DNA of 64,000 nucleotides from the NCBI RefSeq assembly GCF_016863635.1, contig NZ_BOPG01000024.1:124001-188000 (forward strand), given 5' to 3'. The translations under genes were made by a program, and so were the position numbers. The notes beneath the pieces are model-generated. The model saw only the letters and a program-made list of their open reading frames with translations, was not told the origin of the DNA and did no database searches. Positions 25,315 through 33,063 of the stretch are shown in pieces. How positions within the stretch are numbered: position 1 is the stretch's first letter; each line of letters starts with the position of its first letter. The stretch is from Virgisporangium aurantiacum (GTDB taxonomy: Bacteria > Actinomycetota > Actinomycetes > Mycobacteriales > Micromonosporaceae).

Positions 25315-26187
25315 TCAGCCGCGCGGGAGTGCCGCGTTGCCCTTGCCCTTGGCGCTGCCGACGGTCTTGTAGTCGTCGGACCACAGCCAGCACCGCACGT
25401 ACCGGTGGCCGCGCGTCCAGTCCTTCTGCACGAGGCCGAACGGGATGTACCCGGCCTGGATCCCGTCGACGGTGCCGCCCATGTAGAAGGCGATGGTGTT
25501 CCAGCACCGGTCGAGGACCGACTCGATCTGGTCGTCCTTGGGGAAGTCGGTGCCCGGAACGATGAACGCGCCCGCGAACTCGGCGTCGTGCGGCTTGGCG
25601 CAGTCGATCGCGGTCATGTCGTCCCAGTCGGTCTCCTTCAGACCGACCACGTTGGTGCACCCGTGCGCCAGCGGGCCCGGGCTGGCCAACGCGTTCTTCA
25701 GCGACCCCGACCGCTGCACGATCAGGCTGGTGGTGACGTTCTGCGTCTCCATCGCCTGGCAGGCGTACCACCGGGCGCCGGACTCCCACTGCGCCTTGGT
25801 GGGGACGAACACGGTGATGTAGATCCGCGCGCCGTACCACTCGCCGCCGAGGAACGTCTTCGAGACCTTCTCGCAGTCCTCGAACGCCGTCCGGTAGTCC
25901 CGGTCGCCGTCGGCCGGCGGTTGCGTGATCGACGCCGCGAACTCCCCGACGTGATACGTCTCGACGCCGTGGTTGCCGGTGCACGGGAGGCTCGACCGCC
26001 ACTTCGGCGCGATCGAGTCGCGCGCGCGGCTCGACGCGTCGTAGCAGGCGCTGGCCGCCGGCACCAGCGGCGCCGCCGACGCCATGGCCCCCCAGTCGTC
26101 GGCCAGGTCGCCGTCGCCGGCCGACGCCGAACAGCCGCCCGTCGCGAGCATGACAACGAGCGCGAACGCGAAAACCCCCCGCTTCAC
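25315..26187 (-). CDS. Septum formation-family lipoprotein
   Basis: A 290-residue exported lipoprotein. The signal peptide MKRGVFAFALVVMLATGGC ends in a lipobox (LATGGC), giving lipidation at Cys19. The mature part matches the actinobacterial Septum_form domain, with paired cysteines in SACYDASSRA, LPCTGNHGVETYHVGEF, WYACQAMET, DCAKPHDAEFAGAF and RCWLWSDD. Members are cell-surface proteins with a suspected but unproved role in septation. Start GTG 26187. Its 3' end converges on the MFS gene with a 1-base gap. Confidence 0.82.
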   Translation of the reverse strand: MKRGVFAFALVVMLATGGCSASAGDGDLADDWGAMASAAPLVPAASACYDASSRARDSIAPKWRSSLPCTGNHGVETYHVGEFAASITQPPADGDRDYRTAFEDCEKVSKTFLGGEWYGARIYITVFVPTKAQWESGARWYACQAMETQNVTTSLIVQRSGSLKNALASPGPLAHGCTNVVGLKETDWDDMTAIDCAKPHDAEFAGAFIVPGTDFPKDDQIESVLDRCWNTIAFYMGGTVDGIQAGYIPFGLVQKDWTRGHRYVRCWLWSDDYKTVGSAKGKGNAALPRG

Positions 26188-26253
26188 GCTGCGTAGTGTG
26201 GTGAAATCCGGCCGCTCAGGCGATGGTCGATCCGACTGTTCCGACCAACCGGG

Positions 26254-26298
26254 TCGCCACCTTCGGGGTCAACCTTTCGGTCAACCGCCTGGTGGCGA
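26254..26298. repeat. Inverted and direct repeats in a 173-base intergenic region
   Basis: TCGCCACC (26254-26261) pairs with GGTGGCGA (26291-26298). Inside the loop GGTCAACC is repeated at 26267-26274 and 26279-26286, a 12-base period. The region lies between divergent genes (lipoprotein and SRPBCC protein), so it may hold a regulator site. No regulator is assignable. Confidence 0.4.
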
Positions 26299-26360
26299 TC
26301 GGTTTCACCGAACCGGTCGAAAAGACGTTAGGACGCCGGCAGAGCGGGCAGGGTGGGGCA

Positions 26361-26825
26361 ATGGCGACGACTACGCGGCTGATCAACGCCCACCCCGACC
26401 GCGTGTTCGCGGTCCTGGCCGACGGCTGGACCTACAGCGACTGGGTGGTGGGCACGGCGCACATCCGCAACGTCGACGCCGGCTACCCGGCCGTGGGCAC
26501 CGCCGTCCACCACAAGGCCGGCCCGTGGCCGGTGTCGCTCCGCGACCGGACGACGGTGCTGGAGTGCCGCCCGGGCCGGATGCTCCGCCTGAAACTGCGG
26601 CTGTGGCCGCTGGGCGCCGGGCAGGTGCGGTTCATCCTGGACCCGGTCGGCTCCGCCGCCACCCGGCTCACCATGGTCGAGCAGTTCACCGAGGGCCCGC
26701 TTCTCGGGCTGCGCAACAAGGTCAACGACGTCATGCTGCACCTGCGCAACAAGGAGAGCCTGCGCCGCCTGGCCGACCTCGCCGTCAACCGTCGTCCCGC
26801 CGTCCTCACAGGTCCGGAACGCTGA
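26361..26825 (+). CDS. SRPBCC-fold protein
   Basis: A 154-residue START/SRPBCC-like protein. It opens MATTTRLINAHPDRVFAVLADGWTYSDWVVGT, where the HPDRVFAVLADGW-YSDW pattern is typical of small actinobacterial polyketide cyclase/dehydrase-like members. Beta strands follow (TTVLECRPGRMLRLKLRL, ATRLTMVEQF) and a long C-terminal helix (NKVNDVMLHLRNKESLRRLADLA). It probably binds a hydrophobic ligand; the function is unknown. The 3' end overlaps the convergent lipase gene by 20 bases. Confidence 0.78.
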   Translation: MATTTRLINAHPDRVFAVLADGWTYSDWVVGTAHIRNVDAGYPAVGTAVHHKAGPWPVSLRDRTTVLECRPGRMLRLKLRLWPLGAGQVRFILDPVGSAATRLTMVEQFTEGPLLGLRNKVNDVMLHLRNKESLRRLADLAVNRRPAVLTGPER

Positions 26826-28098
26826 CCGAGATGCGGTCGGTGTCCGACGGCCAGTTCGGGACGACGAAGCGGTGCGTGCCGCCACCCGCCCGCGACTGCG
26901 CGACCACGGTGACGCTGCCGCTTCCGCCCGGGCTCGCCGGGACGTAGATGTCGGCGGCCGTGATGAACGTCTCGTCGAAGTCCGGGATCGCGACCGCGAG
27001 GTTCGTGCGCCGGTCGGTGTTCTGGTCGTGGGCGAAGATGCCGATCGCCCGCTTGTCGCGCGGCGCGGTGACGGCGTTGACGATGTTCGTCCCGTTGATG
27101 CTCAGGGCGTCGCCGGACGAGCCCTGGTCGCCCCACCATTCCTTGTACCGGCTGATCGACAGCGCGCTGTGCGCCGGTGAGACCGGTACCCGCGCGCCGA
27201 TGCCCTCGCCGGGCCGGTTGGTCAGCAGCCGCACCAGGCGATCGGTGCGCTGCGGGGGCTGGTAGTAGTGGTGCTGGGTCTGGCCCTGCCCCTGCGCGAG
27301 CGCGAACTCGTAGCGGGTGGCCGGGTTCGCGGTGAACGGGCCGAACGATCCGTCCGCGCCGAGGGCGAACGTCGCGACCGGGCCGCCGGTCCGCTGCCCG
27401 GTGGCGTCCGCGACCTCGTAGACGGTCAGCGTCATGCCGCCCGCGCCGGCGTTGGACGGGAACAGCACCGCCCGTCCGGACACCTGCACCGGGCCGGCCT
27501 GCGGCACGACGGCGGTGGTCTGCGGCGCGGACCCGGTGAAGAACCGGTACATCTGGCTGAAGCTCTGCACCGACGTGACGGTCTGGGTGTGTGACTGGTC
27601 GCGCTGGTACACGTTGGTGGCGCCGCCGATGCGCCGCAGGATCGAGCCCTCGCCCCAGATCGCGAGCGTCGGCACGCCGCCGGGCTGGCGCAGCGCGGTG
27701 GCGCCGTCGAGGTTCACGTAGTGCGCCACCCTGGCCGCCCGTGCCGGGGTGTCGAGGTAGGACTGGCTCAGGAACGTGCCGAGCGAGTGGGCGACGAGGT
27801 CGACCTTGTCGGCGCCGGTCTGCTGCAACAGGGCGGTGATGCGCTGCTCCAGCCGGTTGAGCACGGCCGCGCTGGACTCGGTCGCGAAGCTGAAGTCGTA
27901 GTCGATCCCGTCGACGACCGTCACCGGATATCCGTTGCTGGCGAAGCGTTTCGCCTGCGTCTCGAACTGCGCGGCCGAGCCGGCGGCGCCGTGCACGAAC
28001 ACGATCGGCCGCGGTGCGGCGGCCCGCGCCGCCGATCCGGGCAGGACTATCGAGAACGCGGCGACGATCAGGACGACCGCGGGATGGATGCGGATCAT
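26806..28098 (-). CDS. Secreted alpha/beta-hydrolase (lipase-like) with C-terminal beta domains
   Basis: A 430-residue exported hydrolase. The signal peptide (MIRIHPAVVLIVAAFSIVLPGSAARA) is followed by a lipase fold: oxyanion strand RPIVFVHGAAGSAAQF, nucleophile elbow VDLVAHSLGTFLS with the catalytic Ser near residue 105, and GVPTLAIWGEG. Residues from about 200 on are beta-rich (AVLFPSNAGAGGMTLTVYEVA, GSFGPFTANPATRYEFAL) and look like added carbohydrate- or surface-binding modules, as in secreted AF_1763-like lipases. ATG 28098 has the ribosome site GGGAGG. The natural substrate is unknown. Confidence 0.82.
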   Translation of the reverse strand: MIRIHPAVVLIVAAFSIVLPGSAARAAAPRPIVFVHGAAGSAAQFETQAKRFASNGYPVTVVDGIDYDFSFATESSAAVLNRLEQRITALLQQTGADKVDLVAHSLGTFLSQSYLDTPARAARVAHYVNLDGATALRQPGGVPTLAIWGEGSILRRIGGATNVYQRDQSHTQTVTSVQSFSQMYRFFTGSAPQTTAVVPQAGPVQVSGRAVLFPSNAGAGGMTLTVYEVADATGQRTGGPVATFALGADGSFGPFTANPATRYEFALAQGQGQTQHHYYQPPQRTDRLVRLLTNRPGEGIGARVPVSPAHSALSISRYKEWWGDQGSSGDALSINGTNIVNAVTAPRDKRAIGIFAHDQNTDRRTNLAVAIPDFDETFITAADIYVPASPGGSGSVTVVAQSRAGGGTHRFVVPNWPSDTDRISVSVPDL

Positions 28099-28127
28099 GT
28101 CGGACCTCCCGAGGGGGTGTGGGTCCG

Positions 28128-28760
28128 TCAGCGTCGCGTGCCGCCGCCGTGGTGGGCATCGGCAGAATCACCGGTGTCGATGGGCGTGAGACGGGGGTCC
28201 GCGCGGGTGCGGGCCAGCATGAGCAGGCTCGCGATCACGCCGGTGCCACCGAGGACGGTCAGCCGCGGGTCCGACTCGGCCAGACCGTAGGCGCCCCAGC
28301 AGGCCAGTTCGCCGAGGATGAGCAGCCAGGTGCCGCGGGAGATGCCGGTCGGTCGGCGGGTGCGGTACGCGGTCCACACCGACGGCGTCACCTGCAGCAC
28401 GAACGACGCGGCCAGCGCGGTGCCCAGCCCGGCGCGGCCGGCGATCATCCAGGCGGCGGCGAGGACGGTGGTCCAGCCGGCGACCATCACGACCGGCCGG
28501 CGTCCGACGCCGTCACGGCCGAGCAGGATCGCGAGCACGCCGGCGAACACGGTCGCGGAGATCGACGGCACCAGCGCGGTCCACATGCCCGACAGCGCGA
28601 AGTACACCGTCCACGCGGCGTTGCCGACGCTGGTGAGCGCGGCCCACGACCAGGAGACCCCGGCCGCGTCACCACGTCGCCACACGCCCACGAGTTGGGG
28701 CAGGAACTGCGGTGCGGCGAGCGCGGCGGCGGCCACCGGCAGGGCGTCGACCAGGTTCAT
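28128..28760 (-). CDS. PQ-loop/SemiSWEET-like membrane protein
   Basis: A 210-residue protein with about six to seven helices and PQ-loop features: MNLVDALPVAAAALAAPQFLPQLVGVWRRGDAAGVSWSWAALTSVGN in the first repeat and LQVTPSVWTAYRTRRPTGISRGTW in the second. This is the pattern of SWEET/PQ-loop transporters, which move sugars or amino acids. The tail is charged and histidine-rich (DSADAHHGGGTRR). It is divergent from an Lrp/AsnC regulator, so an amino-acid-related substrate is possible. Confidence 0.75.
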   Translation of the reverse strand: MNLVDALPVAAAALAAPQFLPQLVGVWRRGDAAGVSWSWAALTSVGNAAWTVYFALSGMWTALVPSISATVFAGVLAILLGRDGVGRRPVVMVAGWTTVLAAAWMIAGRAGLGTALAASFVLQVTPSVWTAYRTRRPTGISRGTWLLILGELACWGAYGLAESDPRLTVLGGTGVIASLLMLARTRADPRLTPIDTGDSADAHHGGGTRR

Positions 28761-28843
28761 GGCCTGCGAGACTATGCCTGTTGTGGCGCCGGTTTCCGTC
28801 AATCTCTGGCCGTTTGTCGGCGCTCGATGAAAGGATCGTGCGC

Positions 28844-29338
28844 GTGGATCAGACCGATCGGCAGATTCTTGCCGAGCTGCAGGTCGCCGGCCGGCTGACC
28901 GTGGCCGAACTGGCCGACCGGGTCCGGCTCAGCGCCGGCCCGTGTCACCGCCGGTTGCGCGAACTGGAGCGCACCGGCGTGATCACGGGGTACCGCGCGG
29001 TGGTCGACCCGGCCGCGGTGGGCCTGGGGTTCGAGGTCCTCGTCAGCGTGACGATGGAGCGCGAGGACTCGGCGACGATCCGGGAGTTCGAGACGGCGCT
29101 GGCGGCCGTGCCGGCGGTGCGGCACGCGGAGCGGTTGTTCGGCGACCCCGACTACCTCGTGCGCGTGGTCACCGCGGACCTCGCCGCGTACGCCGAACTG
29201 CGGGACGAGACGCTCGCGGCGCTCCCGGGCGTCCAGCGGCTCACGTCGACGATCGTGATGCGACGGATCGTCGAGAACCGGCCGCTGCCGCTGGCTCCCG
29301 TCCCCGACGGGCCGGCCGCCCGGCCGCGCCGCCGTTAG
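28844..29338 (+). CDS. Lrp/AsnC-family transcriptional regulator
   Basis: A 164-residue feast/famine regulator. The helix-turn-helix is VDQTDRQILAELQVAGRLTVAELADRVRLSAGPCHRRLRELERTGVITGY, and the C-terminal RAM effector domain has VSVTMEREDSATIREFE, VRHAERLFGDPDYLVRV and STIVMRRIVE. Two in-frame GTGs are possible (28838, 28844). I choose 28844 because the ribosome site GAAAGGA lies 8 bases before it. It is divergent from the PQ-loop protein and probably controls it. The 3' end overlaps the convergent SRPBCC gene by 4 bases. Confidence 0.87.
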   Translation: MDQTDRQILAELQVAGRLTVAELADRVRLSAGPCHRRLRELERTGVITGYRAVVDPAAVGLGFEVLVSVTMEREDSATIREFETALAAVPAVRHAERLFGDPDYLVRVVTADLAAYAELRDETLAALPGVQRLTSTIVMRRIVENRPLPLAPVPDGPAARPRRR

Positions 29339-29799
29339 TGCGCCTCGACCTCGACCAGAGCGGCAAGGCTGTCCAGGGCCATGCGCGTGCCGGTCTCGTT
29401 GTCGGCGGCGGAGACCCCGGCGGGAACGCCCTCGTGCACGACGACGATGTCGGTGCCGCCGTCGGCGTCGGTGAGCGTCGTGGTCATCGTCATGACGCCG
29501 GCGAACCCGGGGTCGGTCGTCTCGAACTCGATCACCTCGATCACGCGCTCGTCCGGCACGAGCGTCACGAAGTGACCGTGGTAGGTGTCGGTGTGCGCCG
29601 TCGACTTCCCGGAGCTGTCCGGCGTGTCGTAGGTGAGCGAGACGCGGAACGAGCCACCCTCACGCGCGTCGAACTCGTGCACGTGGCTGGTCATACCGTC
29701 CGGCACCCGCCACCGGGCGACCGCGTCGGCGTCGAGCAACGCGCGGTAGACGGCCGGACGCGGGGCACGCACGTGTCGGGAGACCCGGGTGGAGCTCAT
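29335..29799 (-). CDS. AHSA1/SRPBCC-family protein
   Basis: A 154-residue Aha1-like START-fold protein: MSSTRVSRHVRAPRPAVYRALLDADAVARWRVPDGMTSHVHEFDAREGGSFRVSLTY is the classic N-terminal pattern, and GTRMALDSLAALVE the C-terminal helix. Members bind small hydrophobic ligands; no specific role is evident. ATG 29799 is preceded 6 bases upstream by TAGGTT, fitting a leaderless transcript. Confidence 0.83.
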   Translation of the reverse strand: MSSTRVSRHVRAPRPAVYRALLDADAVARWRVPDGMTSHVHEFDAREGGSFRVSLTYDTPDSSGKSTAHTDTYHGHFVTLVPDERVIEVIEFETTDPGFAGVMTMTTTLTDADGGTDIVVVHEGVPAGVSAADNETGTRMALDSLAALVEVEAH

Positions 29800-29805
29800 G
29801 GAACG

Positions 29806-29811
29806 AACCTA
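29806..29811 (-). promoter_or_regulatory. Candidate leaderless -10 (TAGGTT) for the AHSA1-like gene
   Basis: TAGGTT on the minus strand ends 6 bases before the ATG at 29799. Confidence 0.45.
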
Positions 29812-29825
29812 CCCGGCGCGGCCGG

Positions 29826-31193
29826 TCAGCCGGTCTCCCGGAGCAGCCGGCCGGGTTCGAAGCGGGTGTACGCGGCGTCGCCGAGTCGCTGCGCGGCGCG
29901 CTGCAACGCGTCGGCCGACGTGCGCCCGTCCCAGCGTCCGGTGCCGACCCGGTGGTCGAGGGCGAGCACCGCGGCGACGAGTTCGGCCGGGGTGAAGGCA
30001 CAGTGGCCCGGGCGGGCCACGTACGCCTGGCGCAGCAGCGCGGAGCGGCCGGCCCGGCGCACGGCGTTGCGGTAGGCGTCCTCCTGCTGCACGGGGACCA
30101 GTTGGTCCGCCGTGGTGTGGACGGTGAGGACGGGCATCCGGAGCCCACCGAACGGCACGGAGGTGGCGAAGATGCGGGCGACCGCGGACGGGTCGGCGGT
30201 GACGCGTGCGGTGCGCGTCAACTGATCGAGGTCCGCCCGGAGGTCGAGGCCGGCGGCGCGGTACGCCGCCGCGACCGTCTCCCGGTCGGCGGACCGCTCC
30301 AGCAGCCGCCGGTAGTCGACGCCCCGGTTCCAGGCCGCGTTGCCGCCGACCGCCGTCTCGATGTCGAAGCGCGCCGGGGTGGTGAACTGCAGGCTGCGGA
30401 TCAGCCACTCGTACTGCCCGCGCTGCACCGCGTCGGGGTCGCCGGGCGGCGGCTGTCCGGGGAGCCACGAGGGGGCGTGGTGGAACGCGGCGGCCAGCGC
30501 CACGCGGGCCCGTCCGGCGGGTGTCGTCTGCGCCCGGGTGACGGCCGCGACCAGGGCCGCCGTCGTGGCGAACGCCTCGGTGAGCGTGGCGTACCCGGCG
30601 AGCGTGATGGGCTCGCCCGGTGCCAGCAGCTGGGCGATGGCGAACTCGGCGTCGAGCTGGTAGTTGTTCAACGCCGCGCCGCCGGCGACGATCCCGCAGG
30701 TGGCCAACGCGCCGTCGATCCGGCCGCCGGCCGTCTCGGCCAGCTTCGCGGTGACCAGGCCGCCCATCGACGTACCGATCGCCAGCACCCGCCGCGGCCG
30801 GTGCCCGATGGCGTGGATCGTCGCGGCGAGGGTGTCGAGCTGATCGCGGGGGGCGGTGTTCAACGCCCATCCGGCCGCCGCGTACGACGAACCGGTCAGG
30901 CCGTAGCCCGCCGCCAGGAGCGCGGCCGCGGTCTGCGGGTCGGGGGCGTTCTGCGGGAGGTTCGGTGCCCCGGCGAACGTGGGCAGGTAGCCGTGGCTGT
31001 ACAGCAGGAGCGTGCCGTTCCAGCCGGCCGGGATGTCGGCCTTCCAGGTGGTTCCGTTCGGCAGGGCGCCGGAGTACGCGGCTGCTACGGCCGGTGGGGC
31101 GGGCGCGGCCACGGCCGGCGGCGCCGCGCCGAGGACGGCGCCGAGCATCACGAACACGGCTAGCTGACGTAGGACTGGCGACCGTCGCATCAT
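29826..31193 (-). CDS. Secreted alpha/beta-hydrolase
   Basis: A 455-residue exported hydrolase. A tandem ATGATG start is preceded by GGGAGG. The signal peptide MMRRSPVLRQLAVFVMLGAVLGAAPPAVA ends near residue 29. The fold shows NGTLLLYSHGYLP (oxyanion strand), the nucleophile elbow VLAIGTSMGGLVTAKLAE with Ser, MPVLTVHTTADQLVPVQQ with the acid Asp, and GHCAFTPAELVAAV with the catalytic His. It resembles actinobacterial tripeptidyl-aminopeptidase/esterase-like secreted hydrolases. Substrate unknown. Confidence 0.83.
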   Translation of the reverse strand: MMRRSPVLRQLAVFVMLGAVLGAAPPAVAAPAPPAVAAAYSGALPNGTTWKADIPAGWNGTLLLYSHGYLPTFAGAPNLPQNAPDPQTAAALLAAGYGLTGSSYAAAGWALNTAPRDQLDTLAATIHAIGHRPRRVLAIGTSMGGLVTAKLAETAGGRIDGALATCGIVAGGAALNNYQLDAEFAIAQLLAPGEPITLAGYATLTEAFATTAALVAAVTRAQTTPAGRARVALAAAFHHAPSWLPGQPPPGDPDAVQRGQYEWLIRSLQFTTPARFDIETAVGGNAAWNRGVDYRRLLERSADRETVAAAYRAAGLDLRADLDQLTRTARVTADPSAVARIFATSVPFGGLRMPVLTVHTTADQLVPVQQEDAYRNAVRRAGRSALLRQAYVARPGHCAFTPAELVAAVLALDHRVGTGRWDGRTSADALQRAAQRLGDAAYTRFEPGRLLRETG

Positions 31194-31283
31194 GCCTCCC
31201 GGTGGCTCGCCGCTGACGTTAGGCGAAAGCGTGACGCCAATCAATATTTTGCCGAATGATCGTCGCCGGCGGCCGATGCGCTG

Positions 31284-32711
31284 TCATGACCTCTCCCGTG
31301 CCGCGGCCACGAAGCGGGCGTACATGTCGTCGTACCGGGTGTCGGGGGCGGCCGGTGCGGTCCCGGCGGCGAGGGCGGGCCCGGGCGGGGTGGCGTGCCC
31401 GGACCGCACGGCCGCGAGGAGCGCGGCGCCCGCCGCCACCGGCTCCACGGCCGGCACGGTCCGGAGCGGGGTGGGCAGGACCTGCGCCTTGATCCGGGTC
31501 CACGCCGGGTTGGCGGCGACCGCGCCGCCGAACAGGTAGACCGTCGTCGCGGGGCCGGCGAGGCGGGCCTGCTCGGCGAGCATCCAGCGGGTGTGCAGGC
31601 ACAGCCCTTCGAGGGTCGCCTTCGCCAGCACGGCGGGACCGTGCGCCGGCTCGCGCCCGACGATCCGGAACCCGGCGGCCGGGTCGGGCGCGGGGGTCTG
31701 CCGCCCCTGCAGGTAGGGCAGGACCAGGACGCCCGTGGGGCCGGCCGGAAGGTCGTCGAACACGGCGGTTCCCCGCTCCAGCCACGGTGCGAGCACGGCA
31801 CCGGCGCTCGACGACCCGGCGAGGACCGCCCGGTACCGCCCGCCGACCGTGACGACCGTGCTCATGCCCGCCCGTCCCACCGCCACCGGATCGGGCACCC
31901 CGGCGACGACGGTCATCACCGCCTCGGCCGTGCCGAGCGAGTCGGCCACGTCGCCCGGTTCCCGCACACCGCAGGCGTACGCGCCGACGGCGTGGTCGTG
32001 CCCGGCCACCACCACGGGCGTCCCCGCGCGAAGTCCACAGTGGACGAAGTCGGCATCGGTGACGCCCGCGGCCGGACCGCCGACATACGGCAACTGTTCG
32101 GGCCGCAACCCGACCTCCGCCAGCAGCTCCGCGTCGAAGGTCTCCGGCAGGGTGGATTCCGGCAGGCGGTAGGCCATGGTGCGGCCGGCCAGCGTGTGGT
32201 CGGTGGTGAGCCGGCCGGTGAGCAGGAACGCGGCCAGGTCGGCGACGCCCGCCCAGCGCGCCGTGGCCCGCCACCGGTCGGGCCGGTTCGCCCGCAGCCA
32301 CGCCCACATGGCCAGCGGCACCTTCGCACTCGGCCGGACGCCGGTGGCGGCGACCAGTTCGGCCCAGCCGAGCCGCGCCGCCAGCACGTCGGCCTCCGCA
32401 CCGGCCTGGTGGGCGTTCCACCGCACCCACGGACCGAGCGGGGCGCCGTCACGGTCGAGCGGAACGCCGGTCTCCGCCATCGAGGCGATCCCGATGGCAC
32501 CGGGTGGCGGCGACCCGGCGAGCACCTCTCGGATCAGGCGGAGCAGCACCCCCTTCACCGCACCGGGGGCGGGCGTCGGCGCGCTGGCGACCGCCCGCAC
32601 GTCCAGCCTCGACGCGCCGACCGCCACGAGGGCGACCTTGGTGTTGGTCGTCCCCAGGTCGATGCCCAGGGAACACTGTTCCTGATCCACGTCTATACGA
32701 TGCTGCGTCAT
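31284..32711 (-). CDS. FGGY-family carbohydrate kinase
   Basis: A 475-residue sugar kinase of the gluconokinase/xylulokinase family. It has phosphate-1 motif CSLGIDLGTTNTKVALV, GPWVRWNAHQAGAEAD, the substrate-site strand TPVVVAGHDHAVGAYACG, DSLGTAEAVMTV and the adenosine motif TVYLFGGAVAANPAWTRIKAQVL. It would phosphorylate a sugar or sugar acid. No sugar transporter or metabolic partner adjoins it, so the substrate is open. Start ATG 32711 overlaps, head to head, the ATG of a small membrane-protein ORF. An exact copy of the iterated palindrome lies at 32033-32045. Confidence 0.87.
   Translation of the reverse strand: MTQHRIDVDQEQCSLGIDLGTTNTKVALVAVGASRLDVRAVASAPTPAPGAVKGVLLRLIREVLAGSPPPGAIGIASMAETGVPLDRDGAPLGPWVRWNAHQAGAEADVLAARLGWAELVAATGVRPSAKVPLAMWAWLRANRPDRWRATARWAGVADLAAFLLTGRLTTDHTLAGRTMAYRLPESTLPETFDAELLAEVGLRPEQLPYVGGPAAGVTDADFVHCGLRAGTPVVVAGHDHAVGAYACGVREPGDVADSLGTAEAVMTVVAGVPDPVAVGRAGMSTVVTVGGRYRAVLAGSSSAGAVLAPWLERGTAVFDDLPAGPTGVLVLPYLQGRQTPAPDPAAGFRIVGREPAHGPAVLAKATLEGLCLHTRWMLAEQARLAGPATTVYLFGGAVAANPAWTRIKAQVLPTPLRTVPAVEPVAAGAALLAAVRSGHATPPGPALAAGTAPAAPDTRYDDMYARFVAAARERS
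32696..32701 (+). promoter_or_regulatory. Candidate leaderless -10 (TACGAT) for the small membrane ORF
   Basis: TACGAT ends 8 bases before the ATG at 32710. Confidence 0.4.
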
Positions 32712-32820
32712 GGTAGCTGTGAGGCCGTGGCACCTGCTGGTGCTCTGTTTTCTGGTGATGATGGTCGTGGTGGTGGGTGCCATCGTCGTCGCCGTGATCC
32801 AGTCCCAGAAACGCCGCTGA
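32710..32820 (+). CDS. Single-pass membrane microprotein (36 residues)
   Basis: A short ORF beginning MVAVRPWHLLVLCFLVMMVV and ending SQKRR: a basic/aromatic N-terminus, one hydrophobic helix of about 22 residues and a positively charged C-terminal tail. The layout matches the RPWHLLVL-type microproteins seen in actinomycetes. A leaderless -10 precedes it and a large hairpin follows within 10 bases, both supporting a real transcription unit. Its ATG overlaps head to head the FGGY kinase start. The function is unknown. Confidence 0.55.
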   Translation: MVAVRPWHLLVLCFLVMMVVVVGAIVVAVIQSQKRR

Positions 32821-32828
32821 TCGGCACC

Positions 32829-32907
32829 AGTTGATCTCTGGACTGGGCACTCAGGCACGTCTCCCCGCGTCGACGAGGTGCCTCAGTGCCCGGTCAGAAG
32901 ATCAACT
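32829..32907. terminator. Large two-part inverted repeat
   Basis: Outer arms AGTTGATCT (32829-32837) and AGATCAACT (32899-32907) are perfect. Inner arms GGGCACTCAGGCAC (32845-32858) and GTGCCTCAGTGCCC (32878-32891) pair with one mismatch. It lies just after the small membrane ORF and before the biosynthetic cluster. It may be a terminator isolating the cluster; a small mobile-element remnant is an alternative. Confidence 0.6.
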
Positions 32908-33023
32908 CTAAATGACCCGCGAAGACGCCGAGCCGCTACAGATCAACGCGAACACCGGCGGTCTTGACGAGGCGTGGTTGGGGTCACACGGCGGTCGGCG
33001 CTTCGCGGGGCTAGCCTCGGCAT

Positions 33024-33046
33024 CAAGTGGACACAGCGTCCACTTG
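33024..33046. promoter_or_regulatory. Candidate operator of the plus-strand biosynthetic operon
   Basis: CAAGTGGAC (33024-33032) and GTCCACTTG (33038-33046) form a perfect 9-base dyad with a 5-base centre, the geometry of TetR-type operators. It begins 6 bases after a TAGCCT hexamer (33012-33017) and ends just before the Shine-Dalgarno of the first cluster gene. No TetR gene is in the window. Confidence 0.6.
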
Positions 33047-33063
33047 GCCGAGGAGGTGGCACC

